Positions 12,922 to 24,511 of a stretch of DNA of 64,000 bases are shown in pieces (position 1 is the stretch's first letter; each line of letters starts with the position of its first letter). The position numbers were made by a program, and so were the translations under genes. Source of the DNA: Leptodactylus fallax (lineage: Eukaryota; Chordata; Amphibia; Anura; Leptodactylidae); contig CAMRHE010000157.1 in assembly GCA_947044405.1 (NCBI GenBank), forward strand, positions 1-64,000, read 5' to 3'. The notes beneath the pieces were generated by a model, which was given only the letters and a program-made list of their open reading frames with translations, did not search any database and was not told the DNA's origin.

Positions 12922-13941
12922 AGTTAATACTTTGTAGTGCCACCTTTTGCTGCGATTATAGCTGCAAGTCGCTTGGGGTATGTCTATCAGTTTTGTACAT
13001 CGAGAGACTGAAATTCTTGCCCATTCTTCCTTGGAAAACAGCTCGAGCTCAGTGAGGTTGGATGGAGAGCGTTTGTGAACAGCAGTTTTCAGCTCTTTCC
13101 ACAGATTCTCGATTGGATTCAGGTCTGGACTTTGACTTGGCCATTCTAACACCTGGATACATTTATCTGTGAACCATTCCATTGTAGATTTTGCTTTATA
13201 TTTGGGATCATTGTCTTGATGGAAGTTAAATCTTCGTCCCAGTCTCAGGTCTTTTGCAGACTCCAACAGGTTTTCTTCCAGAATGGTCCTGTATTTGGCT
13301 CCATCCATTTTCCCATCAATTTTAACCATCTTCCCTATCCCTGCTGAAGAAAAGCAGGCCCAAACCATGAAGCTGCCACCACCATGTTTGACAGTGGGGA
13401 TGGTGTGTTCAGGGTGATGAGCTGTGTTGCTTTTACGCCAAACATATCGTTTTGCATTGTGGCCAAAAAGTTTGATTTTGGTTTCATCTGACCAGAGCAC
13501 CTTCTTCCACATGTTTGGTGTGTCTCCCAGGTGGCTTGTGGCAAACTTTAAACAAGACTTTTTATGGATATCTTTGAGAAATGGCTTTCTTCTTGCCACT
13601 CTTTCATAAAGGCCAGATTTGTGCAGTGTACGACTGATTGTTGTCCTATGGACAGACTCTCCCACCTCAGCTGTAGATCTCTGCAGTTCATCCAGAGTGA
13701 TCATGGGCCTCTTGGCTGCATCTCTGATCAGTCTTCTCCTTGTTTGAGATGAAAGTTTAGAGGGACGGTCGGGTCTTGGTAGATTTGCAGTGGTCTGATA
13801 CTCCTTCCATTTCAATATGATCGCTTTCACAGTGCTCCTTGGGATGTTTAAAGTTTGGGAAATCTTTTTGTATCCAAATCCGGCTTTAAACTTCTCCACA
13901 ACAGTATCAAGGACCTGCCTGGTGTGTTCCTTGGTCTTCAT
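12919..13941 (-). CDS. Tc1-like DD34E transposase, near-intact frame with altered C-terminus
   Basis: The 340-codon frame has the length usual for this family. Residues 1-55 form a helix-turn-helix region and 56-62 a GRPR-like linker, here RPDRPSK, where copy 2 has Gly for the Asp. A second DNA-binding region follows to about 120. The catalytic domain shows D152 in WSDE, D243 in QDNDPK and E278 in NPIEN, spaced exactly 34 residues, so all three metal-binding acidic residues are present. Compared with copy 2, two bases are missing near 12985, so about the last 20 residues are read in another frame. The His usual after DNDPK is Tyr here. The protein would act in the nucleus by cut-and-paste at TA sites. 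Whether it is still active cannot be judged; the Gly58Asp change and altered tail argue against it. Confidence 0.9.
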   Translation of the reverse strand: MKTKEHTRQVLDTVVEKFKAGFGYKKISQTLNIPRSTVKAIILKWKEYQTTANLPRPDRPSKLSSQTRRRLIRDAAKRPMITLDELQRSTAEVGESVHRTTISRTLHKSGLYERVARRKPFLKDIHKKSCLKFATSHLGDTPNMWKKVLWSDETKIKLFGHNAKRYVWRKSNTAHHPEHTIPTVKHGGGSFMVWACFSSAGIGKMVKIDGKMDGAKYRTILEENLLESAKDLRLGRRFNFHQDNDPKYKAKSTMEWFTDKCIQVLEWPSQSPDLNPIENLWKELKTAVHKRSPSNLTELELFSKEEWARISVSRCTKLIDIPQATCSYNRSKRWHYKVLT

Positions 13942-14119
13942 GATGCTCTCTGCGCTTTAAACAGAACCCTGAGACTATCACAGAGCAGGTGCATTTATAC
14001 GGAGACTTGATTACACACAGGTGGATTATATTTGTCATCATCAGTCATTTAGGACAACATTGGATCATTCAGAGATCCTCACTGAACTTCTGGAGTGAGT
14101 TTGCTGCACTGAAAGTAAA

Positions 14120-14333
14120 GGGGCCGAATAATATTGCACACCCCACTTTTCAGTTTTTTATTTTTTACAAAAGTTTAAAATAACCAATAAATTTCGTTCC
14201 ACTTCACAATTGTGTCCCACTTGTTGCTGATTCTTCATCAAAAAATAAAAATTTTATATCCTTATGTTTGAAGCCTGAAATGTGGAAAAAGGTTGAAAAG
14301 TTCAAGGGGGTCGAATACTTTCGCAAGGCACTG
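14120..14333 (-). repeat. right inverted repeat of Tc1-A copy 1
   Basis: Reverse complement of 12707-12921 with scattered changes. The inner repeat (aaggggccgaataatatt) is near 14117-14135 and the outer near 14299-14321. Confidence 0.85.
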
Positions 14334-14335
14334 TA

Positions 14336-15527
14336 GAATATGACATTGTAACAACATCAGTACTGTGATGAATAATATTATATATTTATTAAGATGTAGC
14401 CTTGGATAAGACTGTAAACTACAAGCTACATATAAATAGCTTTACGTAATGGCATACTAAGCTTGGTGGTAATGCTAAACACAGGCATTTAAAGAAGCTA
14501 TTTATAGCATTCATTAATATGTATGCTGAAGTTCCTGGATATTGAGAGCAGGGCCATAAGGGTAATAGCCCCCTAGGCACATTTGTTTTAACAGATGTAT
14601 GCTTGCTGTGGGTCCATAAATTCTACAGCAAATCAACTCTACACTCAGTACTTTCTAGTGCATCAGTGGCACAAGTCGCTCTCCTGTCCTGGGCCTTTGC
14701 TAACTTGTATCAATGTACGTAATAATAATAATAGTCCTTTAAATATAATTCAGTCTATGATGTAGGTGATTGCACTAGGGTACTGGAGTCTAAGGGGGGG
14801 CAGAAACAGCTCCTATATGAGGATGCCAATACCATATATGATACATTGTCACTGAGGGCCCTGTTACTGAGTTTCCACAGGGGCCGAGAGCTTCAAGTTA
14901 TGCTTCTGACTGAAACAATCAGGTCACATATTGAAGGAATAAATAAAGAGCATCTGTGGTAAGAAACAAATCTTTTTCACTATAAAAAATGCATACACGG
15001 TGCCCAATTTAGTTCTGCCATTTGTCCAACAAGTGTCACTATGTGTTGGCTACACCCCCAGTATTCCGTTTATCAAAAAAAATGCGAAAGTGTTATATAT
15101 TACCTATATATTTGGTTGAGTTCTAGTCTGTCTGCAGTCACAGGACAGGAACAAGCTATCACTTCCAGTGACAGCATGACGTCCTGCCATTCACAAGGGT
15201 TACTTTCCTAGAAACCTTACTTCCTCAGATGGTGCATGAAAGGTAGAAGAGTAACAGGAAGATGACTGTGAGAGGTTAGCAGCTAGCTGATCTCAGGAGG
15301 CAGGATCAAATCCCAGGTTCATTGCAGTAGTTCCTCATTTAATCCTGCTAGTCTTACTACTATGCAGGTTGTATAAGAGGCAGAGCATGTAAAAAATTAA
15401 CCCTTGTGATTGGCAGAGGGGATGTCATCTTGTCACAGTAAGTGACACGTCTTTCTTGTCATGGCAGAGTAGACCTTAGAACCGAAATGTGAAATAGACT
15501 CATATGTCTTCTATCATACCCTTGAAC
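14336..15527. other. unassigned non-coding
   Basis: No supported gene or bordered repeat. Confidence 0.5.
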
Positions 15528-15532
15528 TATTC

Positions 15533-16127
15533 TGTTAGGGAATTGCCTGTTGAGCAATTCCCCAGTAGCTGCTGATTGAACCTGGGAGGAAGGGGAATGA
15601 CAAAGACAGTGAGTCCTAATGCTGAACCCACCCCCAGTCCCTGCCTACTTGCCTCAACTCCCCTAGGCGGTAGAGGACAACTGGGCGACAGTCCCTTCCT
15701 ATGATGCAAGTGAAGACACAAAACACAGACAGGACAAACAAACAGGAACAGATAGTAAAGAGAGCCAAGGGTCAGAACCAGTCGAGCAGAGAAGTACAGA
15801 ATCAGAATCCAAAAGAGTAGTCACAGGGAATAGTCAAGGTCAGAAATATATATAAACAGCAAACAGTATAAAGCCAGGACGCACAGAGAAGCAATAGCAA
15901 GCATCAAGTTGCGGGCTGGAAAACTATATAAATGGAATCTGCCCTAGGCTTGATTGGCAAGGAGGAATGTCAATCAAATAGCTACAAACTTTAACTCCAT
16001 AGCAACCAGAGGACTAATAGCAGTGGATGAACTGACACACAGCAATGAATAATCCATCTGTGCTAAAACAGCAGGAGCAAAGAATCACAAATGGACACGC
16101 CTCCTGCGCTGTAGCGCAGATGTGACA
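15533..16127 (+). mobile_element. solo LTR of a retrotransposon
   Basis: Starts TGTTAGGG and ends GTGACA, so it has the TG...CA borders of an LTR, with an exact 5-bp target duplication tattc (15528-15532, 16128-16132). A TATA-like tatataaat lies near 15928. No primer site or coding part follows, so this is a solo LTR left by recombination. The minus-strand LTR at 61320-62290 shares ggcttgattgg, atgtcaatca and ctcctgcgctgta in the same order. Confidence 0.8.
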
Positions 16128-16172
16128 TATTCATTCTTGGTTATTGGATAAAGACTTTAATATACACTTTAA

Positions 16173-16460
16173 AGAGGTTTTGCAAACTAAAAAATATTCA
16201 TCATTAGCAGATTGGTGGGGTTCCAACTTCTAATAACCCCATTGATCATCTGTTCTCAGGCAGCCCTGTTATCTGTGTAGTGACCAAACAAGGTTACTGC
16301 AGATCAGCTCCCATTTACTTGGCCACTACACAGAGAACAGAACTGTCTGCTTCCTGCTCCATTTTCTGTGTACCAGCTGCAGAAAACAGACCCCGCCAAT
16401 CTGATATTGATGGCCTATCATTAGGATAGGTCATAAATATTTTTAACTTGGAAAACCCCT
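16173..16460. mobile_element. TTAA-type miniature transposon
   Basis: TTAA on both sides (16169-16172, 16461-16464), with ends agaggttttgc and ggaaaacccct as imperfect inverted repeats. Non-coding. Confidence 0.65.
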
Positions 16461-16658
16461 TTAATTATTGGACCAAGGAACACTACTCATCTTTCTACAC
16501 ATATCGTATATGGGTCTATAAAGGATGATTCACAGAAACTTTATGGTTAATGTAATTTTTGTGTTAATGGTTCATTCAGTCATTTTTAGTGACTGATACT
16601 TATCTTGTTACAGTATGTGTGACATATATGTCCTATTTATTCTGTTACATATGACCTA

Positions 16659-16929
16659 CAGTACAGACCAAAAGTTTGGACACAACTTCTCATTCCAAGA
16701 GTTTTCTGTATTTTCATGACTATAAAAATTGTAGATTCACACTGAAGGCATCAAAACTATGAATTACCACATATGGAATTATATAGTTAACAAAAAAGTG
16801 TGAAACAACTGAAAATATGTCTTATATTCTAGGTTCTTCAAAGTAGCCACCTTTTGCTTTGATTACTGCTTTGCACACTCTTGGCATTCTCTTGATGAGC
16901 TTCAAGAGGTAGTCACCTGAAATGGTTTT
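16659..16929 (+). repeat. left inverted repeat of Tc1-B, containing antisense transposase end
   Basis: The inner part (about 16837-16929) is the reverse complement of the transposase C-terminal coding sequence at 18016-18123. The outer part mirrors 18124-18286. Confidence 0.85.
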
Positions 16930-17072
16930 CACTTCACAGGTGTGCCCTGTCAGGTTTAATAAGTGGGATTTCTTGCCTTATAAATGGGGTTGGGACCATC
17001 AGTTGTGTTGTTCAGAAGTCAGGTGGATACAAAGCTGATAGTCCTACTGAATGGAGTGTTAGAATTTGTAAT

Positions 17073-18123
17073 ATGGCAAGAAAAAAGCAGCTACGTAAAG
17101 AAAAACGAGTGGCCATCATTACTTTAAGAAATGAAGGTCAGTCAGTCCGAAAAATTGGGAAAACTTTGAAAGTGTCCCCAAGTGCAGTGGCCAAAACCAT
17201 CAAGCGCTACAAAGAAACTGGCTCACATGAGGACCTCCCCAGGAAAGGAAGACCAAGAGTCACCTCTGCTGCGGAGGATAAGTTCATCCGAGTCACCAGC
17301 CTCAGAAATCGCAGGTTACCAGCAGCTCAGATTAGAGACCAGGTCAATGCCACACAGAGTTCTAGCAGCAGACACATCTCTACAACAACTGTTAAGAGGA
17401 GACTATGTGCAGCAGGCCTTCATGGTAAAATAGCTGCTAGGAAACCACTGCTAAGGACAGGCAACAAGCAGAAGAGACTTGTTTGGGCTAAAGAACACAA
17501 GGAATGGACATTAGACCTGTGGAAATCTGTGCTTTGGTCTGATGAGTCCAAATTTGAGATCTTTGGTTCCAACCACCATGTCTTTGTGCGACGCAGACAA
17601 GGTGAACGAATGGATTCTACATGCCTGGTTCCCACCGTGAAGCATGGAGGAGGAGGTGTGATGGTGTGGGGGTGCTTTGCTGGTGACACTGTTGGGGATT
17701 TATTCAAAATTGAAGGAATACTGAACCAGCATGGTTACCACAGCATCTTGCAGCGGCATGCTATTCCATCCGATTTGCGTATAGTTGGACCATCATTTAT
17801 TTTTCAACAGGACAATGACCCCAAACACCTCCAGACTGTGTAAGGGCTGTTTGACCAAGAAGGAGAGTGATGGGGTGCTACGCCAGATGATCTGGCCTCC
17901 ACAGTCACCAGACCTGAACCCAATCGAGATGGTTTGTGGTGAGCTGGACCGCAGAGTGAAGGCAAAAGGGCCAACAAGTGCTAAGCATCTCTGGGAACTC
18001 CTTCAAGACTGTTGGAAGACCATTTCAGGTGACTACCTCTTGAAGCTCATCAAGAGAATGCCAAGAGTGTGCAAAGCAGTAATCAAAGCAAAAGGTGGCT
18101 ACTTTGAAGAACCTAGAATATAA
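17073..18123 (+). pseudogene. Tc1-like DD34E transposase, one frameshift
   Basis: The start ATG lies in the expected place after the left repeat. The first 256 codons read MARKK..., with a helix-turn-helix region (about 1-50), a KGRPR linker at 58-62, D157 in WSDES and D247 in QQDNDPKH. Two bases are missing in an AC run near 17824-17830, right after the second catalytic Asp, giving a stop at 17841-17843. The frame continues one phase over from about 17825 to 18123 with SPDLNPIE, which holds the third acidic residue, and ends GYFEEPRI. Apart from this deletion no other stop was seen, so the copy appears young. As written, the product lacks the catalytic Glu and should be inactive. Family function is cut-and-paste transposition at TA. 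Confidence 0.93.
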
Positions 18124-18286
18124 GACATATTTTCAGTTGTTTCACACTTTTTTGTTAAGTATATAATTCCACATGTGTTAATTCATAGTTTTGATGCCTT
18201 CAGTGTGAATCTACAATTTTTATAGTCATGAAAATACAGAAAACTCTTGGAATGAGAAGGTGTGTCCAAACTTTTGGTCTGTACTG
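18016..18286 (-). repeat. right inverted repeat of Tc1-B
   Basis: Begins inside the transposase reading frame at catttcaggtgactacctc and runs to the element end; mirror of 16659-16929. Confidence 0.85.
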
Positions 18287-18538
18287 TATGTAAATCATCT
18301 ATGACTTGCCCGGCACTTGCTTCTATTCGTATGTGAGTGACGGTTCTTTGTCTCCAAATAATTTCAATTTTCTGCATTTCAGTGATTTGATTTCATATAT
18401 AACTTTATGTTATTGGATAATTTTATCCAGCATTTAGCAAACCATAACTGGGTTTGAAAGATACAAAACCCATTGTTTTTGGATGTTTAATTCATTTAAG
18501 CTAAGAAACCCAGACTCTACAACTGTAAATACTTCCAC

Positions 18539-19211
18539 TAGAGCTGGGCAATTAATCAAATTAAATGGATTAAAAAAAAGAAGTGGGGGAACAGGGGGTG
18601 GTTTATCCCCCCACCCCCATTGTGAACGTATACTCCTGCTCCCATTCATTTAAATGGGAGCTCTAAAAATAGCTGAAGTACAACACTTCTCCAGCATTCC
18701 CATCGAAGTAAGGAGTCTGTGTTCGCCACTGCTATGTTCACAAAAGGGGTAAAACAACCCTCACCCTCAGGATCAGTGGCGGTCTCAGGCAAACCCTGAC
18801 CAATCAGCAATTTAACCTCTATTTTTGTGGAATAACCATAACCATAATCCCCATAAAAAAAAAAAAATCTAAAATTTCAAATAGTCCCTTTCCATAAAAT
18901 GCATAAATAATAAACACATTAGACATACTACATCCTAAAAAGGGCCAAGCTATAAAATTGCTTATTTTGGTGTTCAAAAATCAGACATTCTCCAAAATGG
19001 TATGAGTTAAAACTACATTTTGTGCTGCAAAAAATACACATAACAAAACAAAAAAGCTATGGGTGTCAGAATTTGGTGACTAAAATAGATTGTTTTGCAT
19101 TTTTCAATAAATAAGAAAATCGAGATTCAAATTGAAAATTGTCCATAGGGTTAAAAAAAAAAAAAATAAAAAAATCAAGATTTAATTTTTTGACAAAATC
19201 GCCCAGCCCTA
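18539..19211. mobile_element. hAT-like miniature transposon
   Basis: Ends tagagctgggcaatt and tcgcccagcccta are imperfect inverted repeats. The flanking 8-mers acttccac and gatttcac agree at five of eight positions, so the target duplication is weak. The interior is non-coding with long A and T runs. Confidence 0.6.
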
Positions 19212-19924
19212 GATTTCACAGTGGAAAACTGAATGAAGGGAGGAGATAAGTAGACGCCCCTCCTTCTATGCTGTCAATAGAAGTCAATTGAACTGGCAGC
19301 CATGGGCAAAAATTAATTGAAAAGAAAAGTAAGACATGTAGCAGTTTTACTATACATCCTGAGACACATTCTGTGACAACCTCTAGCTTATGTTTATAGA
19401 AATGTCCTTTAATTATATGGAAATTGCCACTGTAAAAGTCTCAAAGATCTTCTGCAATGACAAAAGTAGCTAATGCAACCTCAAAATCAAAAAAATTGGA
19501 GCAGATCTATATTGAGGAAATGAGTTTCTTGGAAAAGAAATAAAAAATTTTTTATTACGAAATCCAAATTTCAACATCAACATACTCATTAAAAAGCAGT
19601 TGTTTCCGTATGTTTGATAAAGACAAGTACAACAGCAAATGATTGTGTTATATACAACATTAGTATGCGCCATGTACACCCAGGCCTTTAATACAGCATG
19701 TAAATACCACATGTACCAATAGGGTACACAATAATAGCGATTAAGGCCTCATTCCCATGACAGAACTGTACACTCGACCATTAAAAAGTGAATCGGTGAA
19801 AATAACCCAAGAAATAGCATGTTCTGTTTTTTCTAGGATCGTTCACACAGACTGTTAAAACAATGGTTGTGTGAATACATCCATTATAGACTATGGAGAC
19901 GTGTCCTGGCCATTAATACAATGG
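19212..19924. other. unassigned non-coding
   Basis: No supported gene or repeat border. Confidence 0.5.
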
Positions 19925-19970
19925 TTAAGGATGCCTGAAACAGCACTTAGGCTGTTTCAGGCATCCTTAA
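19925..19970. repeat. perfect 20-bp inverted repeat (hairpin)
   Basis: The arm ttaaggatgcctgaaacagc (19925-19944) is followed by a 6-base loop and its exact reverse complement (19951-19970). No T tract or coding context suggests a terminator; origin unknown. Confidence 0.85.
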
Positions 19971-21397
19971 GGAAGTCACAATTTAGTGCCCATATTACAA
20001 CCATGACACAGGACCACCACCACAGCTCCACTGAACGATGCTTAGCTCACCATAGAACCATCTAAAACCATCATCATAAAGGCTTTTCATCTGACTCAGC
20101 AGGGATTTCTGATAAAGATGTCACTACAGGCCACATCTAATGATTATCCTTGGTTGTGAAAAAGGTGCTTGGTTTGCAGCAGCCACAAATGTGAAATTTA
20201 TGCCAGATACGAGTACAGCTATATATCATGTGTGACTTTAGCATAAAATCAAATAAATAGAATAAAATGAATCTCTTTGCCAAGTTCCATATACAATGCT
20301 GCTTTTTCTTATGACAATGATTACCATGAAGCTGTCAAAGCATAGAGTTTGACAACCATAAGGATGGGTCATACCTCATTGCCATGGCAGACAGCTGTTA
20401 CTGACAGGAGACATTCAACAAAACTGTAACTAGGCTTTCCTTCACTCGAGACAAAGGTTCAATTCACTGCCTTCACCTTCTTTGTAAAATCTAAGGCCCA
20501 GGCAAAGTGACTTGTTGGTGTCCCCTGGCATCCAGTACTTGGAACCCATGCCCCAGTTGCCCCCTTTCCTAGATATGCCACGATATATATTTAACAACCG
20601 TAAGACTGAATTCACAATGAAATAAAAAAGAAAATGGCAGAGCAAGACTTCTATTTTATGTCTACCTTGGAGATATACAAATGAATAGCTGAAATACAGT
20701 ATATGATGCCAAAATGTGTGAAATGGTGCAAGGCCTAGACGTAGGATGAGTCCAAGTTTGTATGTTAGATAAGACATAACATTCTTATTTGCACAGTAAG
20801 ATAAAAGTCTTAAACACATGTTAAAGTTTGACATGCCAAGTGCTTGTACTATGACTTGATATGAACATACAATTTACAGTAGGGATAACAATTCCTAAAG
20901 TGCCTATAGCACTTTATGTGTGACGTTTGTGTGTTGTAAATACAATTTTGGAATACTGATTTTTTTCTTCATAGGTCTTTCCTGCTGGTGTCCAATGTAA
21001 CACCAACTCTTAAAAATCCAACTCTTACATTCACTATTCTGTATAACACCACCTTATCTATAAATGCATAGGAATCACATAGATTTATATATTGGTTCAG
21101 TAAAAACAGCACAAAATGTCATTTTTATATAAATCCCAGTATTATGGCTTTATTCCACATCATATTGGAAGCCACAACTTGTGTACCAGGCAATGAATTT
21201 CTGTTCTGTGACTGGAGTCCCCAGCAGGACTTCATCTCCCTTCTTATAGTAAAAGAACTCTTTATTTGCTTGGTCTTAATTAAAAATAACACAAGACAAA
21301 CTTCTGCTACTGTAAATGAAAAACATCTGGCAAACGTTTCCACGTTATAAGAGGCTAAAAGTATGTCGATGATAAAAAAAAAAAAAAAAAGGACTTA
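19971..21397. other. unassigned, mostly non-repetitive sequence
   Basis: A 130-codon minus-strand open frame (20442-20834) has no recognised domain and was not called. The sequence looks less repetitive than the rest of the window. Confidence 0.4.
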
Positions 21398-21400
21398 CCA

Positions 21401-21650
21401 TTGCCAAGAATATTGAATATCTTCTTTACAGATTCATTAACACAAAGTTATTCCCCAGGTTAAGCGTGAGCGGCCAGTCCATGTTTGCGAGTGCAGAGGC
21501 TGTAACTCCTGTGTGGATTTCCCTCGTCTGCTGCTAAACACATCCACAGCAAGCTATACTTTGCTAGTTTTCCCCTCTCCTCTTGCTCTGCAGTGACTGA
21601 GTGGCTTGCCAGTAAATCATAATTGCCTGAGTCTCTGCATTTTAAATACC
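21401..21650 (-). promoter_or_regulatory. possible minus-strand promoter plus first (5'UTR) exon
   Basis: On the minus strand a TATA-like tatttaaaa (near 21641-21649) is followed about 230 bases later by a consensus splice donor, ggcaatg|gtaagtcc (near 21400). Between them an ATG in strong context (aacATGG, near 21485) opens a frame of only 18 codons, and all frames close before the donor, so the exon would be untranslated or hold an upstream ORF. The next exon would lie before 21390 and was not recognised. This is inference from signals alone. Confidence 0.3.
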
Positions 21651-21659
21651 GCCCAGTGA

Positions 21660-22842
21660 GACAGATGTGCATAAAAGAGATGCTATTTCACTGAATGAAA
21701 CCACTTTGGTCATAACCTTTTTCCCTGCACCACGAGGGAACATGAAAAAACCTCAGACTTTCTTTAAGACATTCACTGAGTTGCTGCTGTGTTATAAAAG
21801 CACCCTCCCAGACTTATATGGCAGCATAACCGGTAGTGTGACGCTATTCACCCTCGTGCCAGTGAAGGGTTAAGCCACTCTTTTTCTTTAATCCCTCAGA
21901 GCGTCTTGTTAACTGGCGGACTGTCTGTTTATATAGTTCTGTACTGCTACACATTAGCTATACTTCATGCCTAAAATTAAAATGAATCATTTTGATTTTT
22001 TTTAAGGAAAAAAAAAAAAAGTTCTCTTTGCTTGCTTTACCAGGAAGAAAACGCCTTTCATAAAGTGTTTCCAGGCTGCTAGAGGGTGAATAATGTCTGT
22101 GTGGAGACTATTCAGAAAAAAAAATGAAAATGACGTGACAAGGGACAGAGCATTTTACTGCCTCTTGTAAAAATATAAGACAGTGCACAGTGACATGGAG
22201 CACAACCATTTGTCAGTTATTTATTGCTACTATTTTAGTACATTAGCTATCTCTGTGACAAAGATACATTGTACAGTGCAGTTTTTTATGTTTTTTTTTG
22301 GAAGGTCTAAGATAAATAAATTAGAGTTCTGGTACATTAAGGTATGCCAACAGTATAGATAATATAGTTGTAAAATTTCAGTGGAATTTGTGAAAAAAAT
22401 ATAGTTATATATTATATTATATATAATATAAAAATAGTTTACAACTATTTATTACAAATTAAAAGCAGCTCTATATCAATATACTGTATATAATTAAACA
22501 AATCTATTTTTTGCATTTTTTAATAGCCACCGCTCAAATGATTCCAGTACAGTTTTTCTCCTCCTCACACCATTTCTGAGCAATAACTGATGTTAATTTT
22601 TAATTCAGAGCTCCAATCAGAAGTGGACAGCATCAGAGCTCAGAATCACACTCCCTTTCCTGCTCTGGCCTGACACTGTCCTCCTCATGATAAGGAGTCT
22701 GAACAGCATATCAGGCACCAAAACTACCAGAACTTATTGCTGGGGAATGGTGGGAAAAAATTCCAACTGTGTCAGAATCAGTGGAGTTGAGCCTATTAAA
22801 TGATACAAAAGCTGGACTTTACAGAGGTGGTCAGGGGTCAGA
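21660..22842. other. unassigned non-coding
   Basis: Would be upstream of the putative promoter. It contains A and T runs and a tata-rich stretch near 22400-22440. No gene seen. Confidence 0.45.
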
Positions 22843-22972
22843 AAAGTCAGGCAGCGCTGCATAGATAGTGAGAGAAATATAAGGGAACTTTATTGACCCT
22901 TACCAACTGGTATGGGTCAATAAAGTATACTCATATTTCTCTCACTACCTATGGAGTGCTGCCTGATTTTTT
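22843..22972. repeat. fold-back repeat, ~65-bp arms
   Basis: The two arms are about 85% complementary by eye (tagtgagagaaatat pairs with atatttctctcacta; actttattgaccc with gggtcaataaagt), with almost no loop. Probably a degenerate miniature palindrome. Confidence 0.8.
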
Positions 22973-23220
22973 AAATTGCATACTGGGTAGGACTATTGCC
23001 TGTTCCAGGTTGGATAGCACCCAGTTATTTGGCTGGTGCTATCCTACTTTTTTTTAGATATATATGAAATAAAAGCATTGTGTGTGATTGTGAGGGTCCG
23101 ACCACTGGAACCTACACCAATCACCAGAATAGGGGTCCCTTGTACCAGCTGAATACCACCTTTCCTCTCTGTGGGACTACTGGAGATAGCTGGATCTTGC
23201 ACTAGGCTTCTTTTAGGCTG

Positions 23221-23582
23221 TCTCAGGCTAAAGGCACACATTGCAGAAACGCAGTTGTTATTTGGCTGTTGCTAAAACGCAGTGAAAAAAACACAACATT
23301 TTACTGTACCAGCAAAGTGATTGATATTTTGTTTAATCCTATTCACACACTGCGGTAAAAAAAATCCTGAGGAAAAACTGTGATTTCAAAAATGCTTACG
23401 TTAATTTTACCTGTTAATTTGGCAAAGCTAATTTTACCTGTGGAAACACTGCATTTTCCCCATAGACTTAAATGGATTGAGGAAGGCAAAAATTAAAAAC
23501 ACAGCAGAAAAGCAGTAAAATACGCATGTGTTTCTGATGTATTTTTTAGCTGTGATTCACTACTTGTGGCCTTAGCCTCACA
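23221..23582. mobile_element. hAT-like 'ggccccat' repeat, diverged
   Basis: Ends tctcaggctaaaggcaca and tgtggccttagcctcaca are inverted. The core motifs are eroded but recognisable (aaaaatcctgaggaaaaact, gcattttccccatag). Confidence 0.55.
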
Positions 23583-24511
23583 GAGATAAATGGAGTGGTA
23601 GCATGCTTGTTAGAAAATTATATAAGTTAAAATAAAAAGTTGCTGAACACTCTCTACATCTGTGACATGGACTGAGATTTTGCCTGTGAGCAGACCTTTT
23701 ATTTAAGCTTGATTTTCTGGCAGCATTTGTGACATTAAAAAATATTGCAATATGCTTTATTAACAGATTTTAGGACCTTTCTGTCTAATCCTGCGGCTAA
23801 AATCTGACCCTTATTTATTATTTTCCTGCTTCTCTATTGCCAGCAGAAATCTGTACATTGCTTCTGACAGGAGTATGGGTAAGCAAGCTCAAGTATAATA
23901 CAGGGAAGCGCAGGCTAAGGAGGGGTAGGTCGATTCAAACAGATAAATCTTGGGCATTTTCACACCTAGAATAGATTCTGACTCTTCATAGGACACCAAC
24001 ATCACAGTTCTACCTGTATTATTTTGAGACATATCACCTGTTGAAAACAGCTACAGTACATACAGTAAATATACCAATCCCGTGTTTTCAATTGGTAATA
24101 TCTCTGAAAATAATAAGGTAGATTATCAATTACCATCTATAATTAGTTGAAGTGACCCCCCCCTTCCAGTCTCAGCTACTAGGGGTGCACCTACTATGAG
24201 GTGACCTGAGGCCACGCCTCCTGGTACAAAACTGAGGGAAAGAATTTTTTTTTTAAATTGGCCACTACCTATTGGATAATTCCAACAGGTAGCAGATGAT
24301 ATTTTACTCACTGACTCCCACTTCTATCCAGTTTGACCTCCAGTTCTTCCTCCAGAGGGTTCTGCTTGTTTACCTCATGTTCTTCAGCATCAGGATGTAA
24401 CATGCTGTCCCTCTGGAGGAAGAAGTGGAGGCAGGACTGCACAGGAGCAGGAATCAGTGAATAAAATATCAGCAGCTACCTGTTGGAATAATCCAATAGA
24501 TAGCAGCTTAA
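23583..24511. other. unassigned non-coding
   Basis: No supported gene. The pair tccagtttgacc... and tctggaggaagaa... at 24330-24430 suggests a short inverted repeat. Confidence 0.4.

Larger units (their letters stand above)
12707..14333 (-). mobile_element. Tc1-like transposon, family A, copy 1 (1627 bp)
   Basis: Full-length element with TA on each side (12705-12706, 14334-14335) and ends cagtgccttgcgaaagtatt in inverted orientation. The inverted repeats are about 210 bp and each holds two direct repeats around attcggccccctt, an IR/DR layout like that of Sleeping Beauty-type elements. The transposase runs on the minus strand. A second copy in opposite orientation lies at 49730-51363. Confidence 0.95.
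16659..18286 (+). mobile_element. Tc1-like transposon, family B (1628 bp)
   Basis: TA on both sides (16657-16658, 18287-18288) with perfectly inverted outer ends cagtacagaccaaaagtttg. The inverted repeats are about 270 bp and the right one covers the last ~35 codons of the transposase, so the left arm carries an antisense copy of that coding end. It is unrelated at DNA level to family A. Confidence 0.95.

Noticed and set aside
20442..20834. 130-codon minus-strand open frame
   Set aside because: Cys/Leu/Tyr-rich composition typical of random AT-rich sequence; no motif, no splice or promoter support.
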